From Chitinophagaceae bacterium UBA3430 (GTDB lineage Bacteria; Bacteroidota; Bacteroidia; Chitinophagales; Chitinophagaceae): a stretch of 10,033 nucleotides of DNA. This document shows positions 1 to 6,873 of the stretch, in pieces (within the stretch, counting starts at the first letter, position 1; every line of letters begins with the position of its first letter). The stretch spans positions 1 through 10,033 of the forward strand of contig DFST01000006.1 in assembly GCA_002378975.1 (NCBI GenBank), given 5' to 3'. The translations under genes and the position numbers were made by a program. The notes under the pieces were generated by a model, which did no database searches, was not told where the DNA came from, and saw only the letters and a program-made list of their open reading frames with translations.

Positions 1-1065
1 ATTGAGCCCTTCATCACTTCTTTGGGACGCGACGACGATGCGCTGAATGTAGTGGTACGCATCAAAACGGAATCGGGGCTCGTCGGGTTTGGCGAGTGCA
101 GTCCCTACATGCCCATCAACGGAGAAAGTCAGGGTACCTGCTATGTAGTCGGACAGCTATTCGCAAAAGCCTTATTGAACCAAAATGCGCTCGACCTAAG
201 GGCCGTGAACGATCGGATGGATTCCATCATTTATGCGAACGACAGCATCAAAAGCGCGTTCGACATGGCCTGTTACGACATCGCTGCACAAAAAGCCGGC
301 CTTCCCCTTTATCAATTTTTAGGCGGCAAGAAAAACAAGATCATCACCACCGATTATACGGTCAGTATCGGCGATCCCGATAAAATGGCGGCCGATGCCG
401 TACATGTTCTCAGCCAAGGCTACCCCGCCATCAAGGTAAAATTGGGAAAGCACGGCCCTACTGATGTGATCCGAATGCAAAAGATCCGCACAGCGGTCGG
501 ACCCAACATCCCGCTTCGCATCGATGCCAACCAGGGCTGGTCGGTCGACGAAGCCATCCAAACCCTGCAAGCACTTGAACCGCTTAACATCGAACATTGC
601 GAAGAACCGATCGCTCGCTGGAATTATTTGCAACTGCCTCGCGTGCGTGAAGCATCACCCATCGCCATCATGGCCGATGAATGTTTGGGCGATGAACACG
701 ATGCCGCCCGACTCATTGCGATCAATGCCTGCCAATACATGAACATCAAGCTCGGCAAATCGGGAGGCATCTTCCATGCGCTCGAAATAATTCGACAAGC
801 CGAAGCAGCCGGCATAAAACTACAGGTGGGTGCGATGATCGAATCCCGATTGGCCATGACCGCCTTCGCCCATTTTGCGCTTTGCAGCGACCAGATCGTT
901 CACTACGATTTTGATACGGCACTAATGCTACGCGAAGATCCGGTCGAAGGAGGGATTATTTATAAACCCAACGGGGTGATCGAAGTACCCGATGTACCGG
1001 GCCTCGGTGCAACCATTTCAGAAGTCCGACTGCTGAAAGGCGAATCCTGCCGGTTTATGGCATAA
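1..1065 (+). CDS. Dipeptide epimerase (enolase superfamily), 5' end missing
   Basis: This is an enolase-superfamily enzyme that probably epimerises a dipeptide such as L-Ala-D/L-Glu during peptidoglycan peptide recycling in the cytoplasm. The reading frame is open to the left edge, so the first residues are missing. The TTG at 22 is not a credible start because the N-terminal capping domain (PFITSLGRDDDALNVVVRI) already runs through it. The barrel carries the superfamily pattern: a KVK acid/base motif (codons 433 and 439), metal ligands Asp at 523 (DANQGW), Glu at 601 (EEP) and Asp at 676 (ADE), and the second catalytic Lys at 748 (NIKLGKSGG). The DFD at 907-915 matches the DxD motif that binds the substrate alpha-ammonium in Ala-Glu epimerases. 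Family membership is firm. The dipeptide class follows from DxD, and the exact substrate cannot be read from sequence. A small membrane protein gene follows after nine bases. Confidence 0.9.
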   Translation: MEPFITSLGRDDDALNVVVRIKTESGLVGFGECSPYMPINGESQGTCYVVGQLFAKALLNQNALDLRAVNDRMDSIIYANDSIKSAFDMACYDIAAQKAGLPLYQFLGGKKNKIITTDYTVSIGDPDKMAADAVHVLSQGYPAIKVKLGKHGPTDVIRMQKIRTAVGPNIPLRIDANQGWSVDEAIQTLQALEPLNIEHCEEPIARWNYLQLPRVREASPIAIMADECLGDEHDAARLIAINACQYMNIKLGKSGGIFHALEIIRQAEAAGIKLQVGAMIESRLAMTAFAHFALCSDQIVHYDFDTALMLREDPVEGGIIYKPNGVIEVPDVPGLGATISEVRLLKGESCRFMA

Positions 1066-1074
1066 ATTCACCAT

Positions 1075-1524
1075 GTGAATAAGCCCCATTTAAGCCGAGC
1101 CTTTATCTATTTTGCGATCTCGCTGGTACTGACCACGATGTTCGTATTGGGCTGCCCTTTATACATCTCACAAGAACAACTTTTACTTTCCCTGTCCATT
1201 GCCGGTGGCAAATGGATGATCCAACTCTTTTTGGCCGTTGCACTACTCCGAAAAAGAAGGAGTTCATTCATCCATGGAATGGGACGAGTATGTTTGATCG
1301 GATCTGCCGTACTCATTCCGTATATAATATCTAGCTGGCTGGATATCAGCGACGATACGCTGTTCTTCTTCGGATCGTTGGTGCTGGCAATACTGGTCAT
1401 GGTATTCCGCTACTATGCTGAAGTGGCTCGACTCAACCTCTCCTTGGGCTGGTGGTACAGCTGGTTGTTGTCGTTGGCTTTGGCCTTCGGCCTACAAATC
1501 ACCGTGGTGTTTCACTTATTCTAG
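1075..1524 (+). CDS. Small polytopic membrane protein, unknown function
   Basis: I do not recognise the family of this 149-residue, very hydrophobic protein. About five membrane helices can be seen, near residues 9-27, 36-58, 69-88, 95-113 and 126-147. Positive charges follow helix 2 (RKRR at 59-62) and helix 4 (RYYAEVAR near 112-119), and K3 and R8 lie before helix 1. By the positive-inside rule this suggests a cytoplasmic N-terminus and an outside C-terminus. No catalytic or cofactor motif is visible. The start is GTG at 1075, nine bases after the epimerase stop and in the same frame. An ATG two bases earlier is followed at once by TGA, so it cannot be used. The next in-frame ATG, at 1138, would delete most of helix 1. 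Close spacing suggests co-transcription with the epimerase, but no functional link is known. Confidence 0.7.
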   Translation: MNKPHLSRAFIYFAISLVLTTMFVLGCPLYISQEQLLLSLSIAGGKWMIQLFLAVALLRKRRSSFIHGMGRVCLIGSAVLIPYIISSWLDISDDTLFFFGSLVLAILVMVFRYYAEVARLNLSLGWWYSWLLSLALAFGLQITVVFHLF

Positions 1525-1554
1525 AAAAAGGGACCGATCAAGAACCGATCGCCC
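1525..1554 (-). terminator. Candidate intrinsic terminator of cysS
   Basis: Read on the minus strand, GGG-CGATC (1554-1547) can pair with GATCG-(GT)-CCC (1539-1530). This gives an eight-pair stem with a two-base bulge and a seven-base loop, followed directly by five T (1529-1525). The cysS stop codon (1540-1538) lies within the hairpin. The T run sits only on the cysS side, so the signal is directional. The stem is short and bulged, and its strength was not calculated. Confidence 0.45.
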
Positions 1555-3043
1555 AGGAAGTACCTCCGCCTTTCTCATCTTTCAATTGAATGCCCATTGC
1601 GATCAGCTGATCCCGTATCTTATCGGAGGTTATAAAATCCTTGCGGCTCTTGGCTTCTTTGCGGATCTCGATCAACAACTCCATCACGCCTTGCAATTTT
1701 TCATTGTCGGCTTCCGTAACCCCCGTCAATCCGAATACATCTTCCAGCCATGTTTTCCATTCAGTCTTCAAACGCGCAATGGTGGATGAAGATAAAGCGG
1801 TGATAGAAATCAAGCCATCCTTCACTGAGTTCAACGTTGAAACCAATTCAAATAAATTCGCCAAGGCCTTAGCGGTATTGAAGTCGTCATTCACAAATTC
1901 AGGGATCTCATTCAACAAGCGATTCACCTCAGCATCCAGACTTGCATCACCCGCTTCAACATGTGTCAATGTCGCTGTCCAATTCGGCGATGACAATCCC
2001 TCATACGCATCCCACAACCGCTTCAATCCTTTTTCGGCAGCTCGCAAAGCCTCATTGCTGAAATCAAGTGTACTTCGATAATGACTTTGCAAGATGAAGA
2101 ATCGGACCGTCATCGGATGATAAGCCTGCGTGAGTTCCGGATGCGTACCGGCAAACAACTCCGTCAATTTGATGACGTTGTTGTAACTCTTGCCCATCTT
2201 GCGTCCGTTGATGGTGATCATGTTGTTGTGCATCCAATATCGCACCGGCGCCACGTGATTGCAGATCGTACTCTGCGCGATCTCGCTCTCGTGATGCGGA
2301 AATAACAAGTCCATGCCACCTCCATGAATATCAAATTGCGTTCCCAAATACTTGGTGGCCATGGCCGAGCACTCAATGTGCCAGCCGGGATAACCAACGC
2401 CCCAGGGACTGGACCAGCGCATGATATGCTCCGGAGCGGCGGCTTTCCACAAAGCAAAATCTGCGCGATCACGCTTTTCTTCTTGCCCCTCCAACTCCCG
2501 CGTAGTCTCCAAGAGATCTTCCAAGATCCGTCCGCTCAGCTTTCCATAATCGTAACTCGCCGCGTATTTCTTTACATCAAAATAAACGGATCCATTCCGC
2601 TCATAGGCATAACCAGCGTCGATCAATTGCTTGATCATCTCGATCTGCTCCACGATGTGTCCGGTGGCCGTTGGCTCAACCGAAGGCGGAATCGTATTGA
2701 ACTGCGCCATCGCCCAATGATAAAGACGGGTGTATTTACTCACCAGCTCCATCGGTTCCAGCCGCTCCAGCTTCGACATGTCGGCGATCTTATCAATCGC
2801 ATCGCGTCCTTCCTCCTCAAAATGACCCGCATCGGTGATGTTGCGCACATAGCGCACCTGATAACCCAAATGCCGCAGATATCGATACACCACATCGAAA
2901 GTAATGTAGGGACGGGCATGACCGAGATGACTCTCGCCACTCACCGTCGGACCGCACACGTACATCCCGACTCGACCAGGCACCAGCGATTCAAAGGGTT
3001 CTTTGGAGCGAGACAGGGAGTTGTAGATGTGCAGGGTTGACAT
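1538..3043 (-). CDS. cysS: Cysteinyl-tRNA synthetase
   Basis: This class I aminoacyl-tRNA synthetase activates cysteine with ATP and charges tRNA-Cys in the cytoplasm; it is essential. The frame gives 501 residues from the ATG at 3043, a normal size for CysRS. Visible signatures are the HIGH-type HLGH at residues 39-42, just after CGPTV, and the KMSKS-type KMGKS at 282-286. The predicted zinc ligands are Cys30, Cys225 (GWHIECSAM), His250 and Glu254, with the same spacing as the E. coli enzyme. The helical DALR region and anticodon-binding tail follow to the C-terminus. A TTG at 3097 would add 18 residues and overlap the upstream stop, but the protein family starts at MSTLHIYNSL, so I use the ATG. 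The gene lies 50 bases after the phosphatase-fold gene on the same strand and is probably co-transcribed with it. It ends in a candidate terminator, convergent with the membrane protein gene 13 bases away. Confidence 0.97.
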   Translation of the reverse strand: MSTLHIYNSLSRSKEPFESLVPGRVGMYVCGPTVSGESHLGHARPYITFDVVYRYLRHLGYQVRYVRNITDAGHFEEEGRDAIDKIADMSKLERLEPMELVSKYTRLYHWAMAQFNTIPPSVEPTATGHIVEQIEMIKQLIDAGYAYERNGSVYFDVKKYAASYDYGKLSGRILEDLLETTRELEGQEEKRDRADFALWKAAAPEHIMRWSSPWGVGYPGWHIECSAMATKYLGTQFDIHGGGMDLLFPHHESEIAQSTICNHVAPVRYWMHNNMITINGRKMGKSYNNVIKLTELFAGTHPELTQAYHPMTVRFFILQSHYRSTLDFSNEALRAAEKGLKRLWDAYEGLSSPNWTATLTHVEAGDASLDAEVNRLLNEIPEFVNDDFNTAKALANLFELVSTLNSVKDGLISITALSSSTIARLKTEWKTWLEDVFGLTGVTEADNEKLQGVMELLIEIRKEAKSRKDFITSDKIRDQLIAMGIQLKDEKGGGTSWAIGS

Positions 3044-3093
3044 GATCAAGATTGAATGCAAAGATGAATAAAAAGCATCGAATCCGAGTAGGA

Positions 3094-4218
3094 TCAATTG
3101 GCTTTCAGGGCCAGATCGGCCACCAACATGAAATGATCAGAATACCGCTCTTTGCGACGGACGAACTGGCGGACCTCAAACCGATCATCGGCGAATACAT
3201 AATCGATCCGCAACGTGGGCGACAATCCCAAAAACGTTCGTCCGATCCCGGAACCTTTTTCCAGAAAAGCATCCTGATAGTTGCCCCGAACCGTCGCATA
3301 CGAATAGGAGTTCGGAATGTCATTCAGATCGGCACAAAGAATGGATGGATGCGGACTATTCGACATCACCTCCCGGGTGATCTCTGCCTGCAAAGTCCGA
3401 TTCACCACCCCACGCTTCCACTTCGAAAAAATATTGCGGGAATGACTGATCAAGCTATCCTCGCCCGATTTGATGGCTTCGATGCGGCGATAATCTTGCG
3501 GACCCAACTGAAACGACTGCAAATGCGTGGTGTATATGCGGACCGTGTCTTTGCCCACCAACAGATCGGCTTGCAACAAGACTTCGGGCAAACTAGGGCG
3601 TGGAAATCGAACCCGAGCCGTATCAACAATCGGAAATCGAGAAAAAATGATCGAGCTGTAATAGTGCATGTCGCCATCCTCGTCGTAAGAAAAATAATAA
3701 TAGGGATATCCCAGCTTTTCCCGAATGGGACGAATGTTTTCGTAAAACTCGGGATTGATGGAAGTCTGAAACTCCTGCAAACAAAGCACATCGGCATTTT
3801 GCTCCTTGATCAGGTCGAACATTTTCAACCGAGTCTGACTCCCCTTATTGTTGTTCTTGCGCATCTCAATGAATCGGGCCACGTTCCAACTCACCACGCG
3901 GATCGATTCGGGCGCTTTTCGCTCAACAAACGTCTCCGAATTCCGAAATGCAAACGCGATCTGGATCTGATTCCACCCCAATAAGATGGGCACCAGCGAA
4001 AAAAAGGTGCGCGCCGGTTTCCAAAGAACCAGCCACCCGAAAAAAAACAAGATCAATCCGAATAATAAAAAAGGAAACAACAAGCCCAGAAAAGCGATGA
4101 ACCACCAAGATTGAGGGGGCAATTGCGGCACCAGCGAGGCCAAGAGGAATAAAATTCCCAGCACTACGTTGCAGTAGATGAAAAATCGTCGAGTGAAGAT
4201 CCGCAGCGTACTCGCCAT
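3094..4218 (-). CDS. Membrane-anchored endonuclease/exonuclease/phosphatase (EEP) family protein
   Basis: This EEP-fold metal-dependent phosphodiesterase or phosphatase is tethered to the membrane; its substrate is unknown. From the ATG at 4218 it has 374 residues. The first ~90 are strongly hydrophobic, with two or three membrane helices near 11-29 and 36-64 and a less hydrophobic segment near 70-90. The catalytic domain starts around residue 106. It shows the EEP series in order: Asn112 (SWNV), Glu149 (LQE), His232 (TTHL), Asp297 and Asn299 (ADLND), Asp339 (IDYVFAD) and Asp361-His362 (SDH). All expected metal and catalytic positions are present, so it is probably active, on nucleic acid, phospholipid or another phosphodiester. 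A TTG at 4224 would add two residues, but the ATG leaves a clean 8-base gap after the lipoprotein gene. Membrane-anchored EEP proteins of this design are common in Bacteroidota and usually annotated only by fold. Confidence 0.88.
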   Translation of the reverse strand: MASTLRIFTRRFFIYCNVVLGILFLLASLVPQLPPQSWWFIAFLGLLFPFLLFGLILFFFGWLVLWKPARTFFSLVPILLGWNQIQIAFAFRNSETFVERKAPESIRVVSWNVARFIEMRKNNNKGSQTRLKMFDLIKEQNADVLCLQEFQTSINPEFYENIRPIREKLGYPYYYFSYDEDGDMHYYSSIIFSRFPIVDTARVRFPRPSLPEVLLQADLLVGKDTVRIYTTHLQSFQLGPQDYRRIEAIKSGEDSLISHSRNIFSKWKRGVVNRTLQAEITREVMSNSPHPSILCADLNDIPNSYSYATVRGNYQDAFLEKGSGIGRTFLGLSPTLRIDYVFADDRFEVRQFVRRKERYSDHFMLVADLALKAN

Positions 4219-4226
4219 AAACAATA

Positions 4227-4712
4227 TTAGCGAATCGCCGAGAACAGTGAGTCGGCGCGGGATAAACTACGCAAAATCGCTTCCTTTACTTTATCTACTT
4301 TCACCTTTTCAGTCTCCAGATACGGACGACGGGCCTCCCCTTTCTGCGTGGCCGAATCGATGTCAAACTCCGTCATCCAACGGTCCATCGAATAATCGGC
4401 GTAATTCAATTCCTCCATTAACGACTGCAAGGCATCTTTCCAGGATTTGACTTCCTGCGGCTCCGCCATCGAGCGTTTGATCCAAGCAAAATTGATCGAA
4501 TCCAACAGCTGCCCGGCCTTCTTCTGCGCCCCCCGGATCTTTCCCATTTTTGGCATAACGACGTCGTGCGCATCCCAAATGGAGGAATACAAGGAATCCA
4601 AGGATGTTTTGGGTTGATTTTGCGCACCATGACCACTGTGGTCGGACCCGCCACAAGCAGTAACCACCAGAGATATACCAAAACCAAGTACAAGTAAATT
4701 GAACGAACGCAT
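4227..4712 (-). CDS. Small lipoprotein with HD-x(2)-MPKMG motif, unknown function
   Basis: This predicted lipoprotein of 161 residues has a type II signal peptide: a short positive N-terminus, a hydrophobic core (LLVLGFGISLVV) and a lipobox VTAC with Cys20 as the lipidation site. A short polar linker rich in Ser, Gly and His follows (21-37), then a mostly helical, charged domain. The most distinctive stretch is DAHDVVMPKMGKI (47-59). It resembles a Bacteroidota lipoprotein group sometimes misnamed 'viral A-type inclusion protein'; that resemblance is from memory. A second helical stretch with aromatic residues lies at 100-117 (ELNYADYSMDRWMTEFDI). No enzyme motif is seen. The ATG at 4712 is the first start that gives a proper signal peptide. 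It is the first gene of the leftward unit, 22 or so bases from a predicted transcription start and 8 bases before the EEP gene. It is probably attached to a membrane facing the periplasm. Confidence 0.8.
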   Translation of the reverse strand: MRSFNLLVLGFGISLVVTACGGSDHSGHGAQNQPKTSLDSLYSSIWDAHDVVMPKMGKIRGAQKKAGQLLDSINFAWIKRSMAEPQEVKSWKDALQSLMEELNYADYSMDRWMTEFDIDSATQKGEARRPYLETEKVKVDKVKEAILRSLSRADSLFSAIR

Positions 4713-4740
4713 GGGATCTAGTTTAAGATGAGCGAGGAAG

Positions 4741-4748
4741 CAAAATTA
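4741..4748 (-). promoter_or_regulatory. Predicted -7 promoter element for the lipoprotein-EEP-cysS unit
   Basis: The minus strand reads TAATTTTG here, an exact match to the Bacteroidota -7 consensus TAnnTTTG. It lies 28 bases upstream of the lipoprotein ATG, which predicts a leader of about 20-25 bases. No well-spaced TTG -33 element is obvious; the nearest TTG lies about 26 bases upstream of the box, somewhat farther than usual. The call rests on the -7 match and its position. Confidence 0.5.
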
Positions 4749-4763
4749 GACCAAAACTTGGAC

Positions 4764-4771
4764 TAAGTTTG
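4764..4771 (+). promoter_or_regulatory. Predicted -7 promoter element for the paaZ unit
   Basis: The plus strand reads TAAGTTTG, an exact match to TAnnTTTG, 14 bases before the paaZ ATG. Transcription would start only about 8-10 bases before the start codon, so the mRNA would be almost leaderless. No clear -33 TTG is seen about 20 bases upstream. The site lies 15 bases from the opposing minus-strand element, so the two promoters would occupy overlapping polymerase footprints. Confidence 0.45.
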
Positions 4772-4785
4772 CCTCAAAGCCTGTC

Positions 4786-6864
4786 ATGAAAAAGCTGGAG
4801 AACTACGTACAAGGAAAATGGATCGCCGGAGAAGGAGAAGGTCAAACCCTGTTCAATGCGGTCACCGGCGTACCCCTTGCACAAACCAGCACCCGCGGCA
4901 TCGACATGGCTGCAGCCGTTCACTATGCCCGGACCGTAGGCAATCCCGCGCTTCGCCGCATGACCTTCCACCAGCGCGGCAACATGCTCAAAGCCCTGGC
5001 CTTTCACTTACGCACCAAACTCGACGGATTCTATGCCCTCAGCTATCAAACCGGCGCCACCAAAGCGGATAGCTGGGTAGACATCGAAGGCGGGATCGGC
5101 AATCTATTCGCCAACGCATCCCTGCGCCGAAAATTCCCCGACCAAACCTTTTGCGTCGATGGTGAATCACACAATTTCAGCAAAGGCAACACCTTCATGG
5201 GCACCCACATCCTGGTTCCCAAAGAAGGCGTCGCCATTCACATCAATGCATTCAACTTCCCCGTTTGGGGCATGCTCGAAAAAATTGCCGTCAACTTACT
5301 GGCTGGTATGCCGGCCATCGTAAAACCCGCTACGGTCACTTCCTACCTTACCGAAGCGGTGGTACGCGAGATAATTACCTCCGGCATCTTACCCGAAGGA
5401 TCCCTGCAATTGCTTTGTGGATCGGCCGGCGACCTACTCGATCACGTGAACTACCAAGACGTGGTCACCTTCACCGGCAGCGCCTCAACGGGACTGGCGC
5501 TACGCAGTCACCCACGCATCCTGCGCGAGAATGTTCCCTTCAACATGGAAGCGGATAGCCTCAATTGCATCGTACTCGGCGATGACGTTACCCCCGGTAT
5601 GCCCGAGTGGGATATTTTCATCAAAGAGATCCGAAAAGAAATGACCCTCAAGGCCGGACAACGATGCACCGGCGTGCGTCGCATCTTCGCGCCAAAAAAT
5701 AAACTGGAGGACATCGGTCGCTTCCTGTCGACCGCCCTCTCACAAACGCTCATCGGAAATCCACTGCACGAAAAAGTTCGGATGGGTTCGTTGGCCGGAC
5801 AAACACAACGCGATGAAGTCCGCGCACAAGTAAGCATTCTATTGAAAGATTCGAAACTCATCTACGGATCACTCGATGAAGTAGATGTATTGGATGCCAA
5901 TGCACAAAGCGGTGCCTTCCTCTCACCACTCCTGTTGTTGAACGAAACCCCTTGGCAAACGGCTTCCGTTCACGAAGTAGAAGCGTTTGGTCCGGTTAGC
6001 ACCCTCATGCCCTACGAAGGCATCGATGAAGCCATCGCGCTGAGTAAATTGGGAAAAGGCAGCCTTTGCTCCACCATCGTAACCGCCGATTCCTCGATCG
6101 CCCGCCAATATGTGATCGAAGCCGCTACCCACCACGGACGTATTCTTGTACTCAACAACGAATGTGCCAAAGAAAGTACCGGACACGGATCGCCATTGCC
6201 TTTGTTGGTGCATGGCGGACCGGGACGGGCCGGCGGCGGCGAAGAAATGGGCGGGATTCGAGGTGTCAAACATTATTTGCAACGCACCGCCCTGCAAGGA
6301 TCGCCCACCATGCTCACCGAGATCACACAAGTCTATCAACCACACGCCAAAGGCAAAGAACCCGGCAAGCATCCGTTCAAAAAGTACTTTGAAGAACTGC
6401 AGATCGGTGATCAACTCATCACCGAAGAACGACTGATCACCTCCGAAGACATCACGGCCTTTGCCGATCTCAGTGGCGATCATTTCTATGCACACATGAC
6501 CGATACGGATTTCACCGGCACCATGTTCGAACAACAAGTGGCGCACGGCTATTTTGTGATGAGCCTCGCCGCCGGATTGTTCGTAGACAGCTACGAGAAA
6601 AATCCCGTGCTGCTCAACTACGGCATCGACGAATTGCGATTTACCAAACCGGTGTATCCGGGCAATCGTTTGCACATCCGATTCACCTGCAAAGAGAAAT
6701 TACCGAACGACAAACGCATCGTGGAAAATCCCGCAGACTTCAAGCGCGGCGACGACATCGACAAAGGCATCGTGAAATGGCTCGTGGAGATGATCGATGA
6801 AACCGACGAGATCACCGGCGTGGCTACGATCCTGACCATGGTCGCCAAAAAACAACCGTCCTAA
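4786..6864 (+). CDS. paaZ: Bifunctional PaaZ: oxepin-CoA hydrolase / semialdehyde dehydrogenase
   Basis: PaaZ acts in aerobic phenylacetyl-CoA degradation. Its C-terminal hydratase domain opens oxepin-CoA, and its N-terminal aldehyde dehydrogenase oxidises the reactive semialdehyde to 3-oxo-5,6-dehydrosuberyl-CoA with NADP+. The 692 residues compare with about 681 in E. coli. The dehydrogenase part (about 1-520) shows Asn157 (NAFNFP), Lys180 (VKPA), GSAST at 231-235, Glu255 (MEADSLN), catalytic Cys294 (GQRC) and Glu399 before FGPV. The MaoC-like hot-dog domain (about 530-688) has Asp565 and His570 in GDHFYAH, spaced as in the E. coli catalytic pair, and VAHGY at 585-589. Both active sites look intact. 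The ATG at 4786 gives the expected N-terminus and sits just after a predicted -7 element. The gene leads a unit with a crotonase and a glycosylase. No other unmistakable paa gene is in the window, so the pathway assignment rests on this protein. Confidence 0.94.
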   Translation: MKKLENYVQGKWIAGEGEGQTLFNAVTGVPLAQTSTRGIDMAAAVHYARTVGNPALRRMTFHQRGNMLKALAFHLRTKLDGFYALSYQTGATKADSWVDIEGGIGNLFANASLRRKFPDQTFCVDGESHNFSKGNTFMGTHILVPKEGVAIHINAFNFPVWGMLEKIAVNLLAGMPAIVKPATVTSYLTEAVVREIITSGILPEGSLQLLCGSAGDLLDHVNYQDVVTFTGSASTGLALRSHPRILRENVPFNMEADSLNCIVLGDDVTPGMPEWDIFIKEIRKEMTLKAGQRCTGVRRIFAPKNKLEDIGRFLSTALSQTLIGNPLHEKVRMGSLAGQTQRDEVRAQVSILLKDSKLIYGSLDEVDVLDANAQSGAFLSPLLLLNETPWQTASVHEVEAFGPVSTLMPYEGIDEAIALSKLGKGSLCSTIVTADSSIARQYVIEAATHHGRILVLNNECAKESTGHGSPLPLLVHGGPGRAGGGEEMGGIRGVKHYLQRTALQGSPTMLTEITQVYQPHAKGKEPGKHPFKKYFEELQIGDQLITEERLITSEDITAFADLSGDHFYAHMTDTDFTGTMFEQQVAHGYFVMSLAAGLFVDSYEKNPVLLNYGIDELRFTKPVYPGNRLHIRFTCKEKLPNDKRIVENPADFKRGDDIDKGIVKWLVEMIDETDEITGVATILTMVAKKQPS

Positions 6865-6873
6865 ATCATTTAT

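Noticed and set aside
22..24. TTG at 22 as start of the epimerase gene
   Set aside because: The frame is open to the left edge and the residues before it match the conserved N-terminal capping domain, so the gene begins outside the window.
3060..3080. Possible internal promoter for cysS (minus strand CATCTTTG)
   Set aside because: It has one mismatch to TAnnTTTG and no -33 element, which is weak compared with the exact matches at 4741-4771.
3044..3097. N-terminal extension of cysS from the TTG at 3097
   Set aside because: It adds 18 residues not typical of CysRS and overlaps the upstream stop; the ATG at 3043 gives the normal family N-terminus.
3052..3984. Long plus-strand open frame (310 codons) opposite the EEP gene
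   Set aside because: The opposite strand encodes a complete EEP catalytic motif series; the plus-strand translation has no domain features.
5923..6675. Long open frame on the minus strand inside paaZ (250 codons)
   Set aside because: It is antisense to a well-supported gene, its translation shows no recognisable domain, and such shadow frames are common opposite GC-balanced coding DNA.
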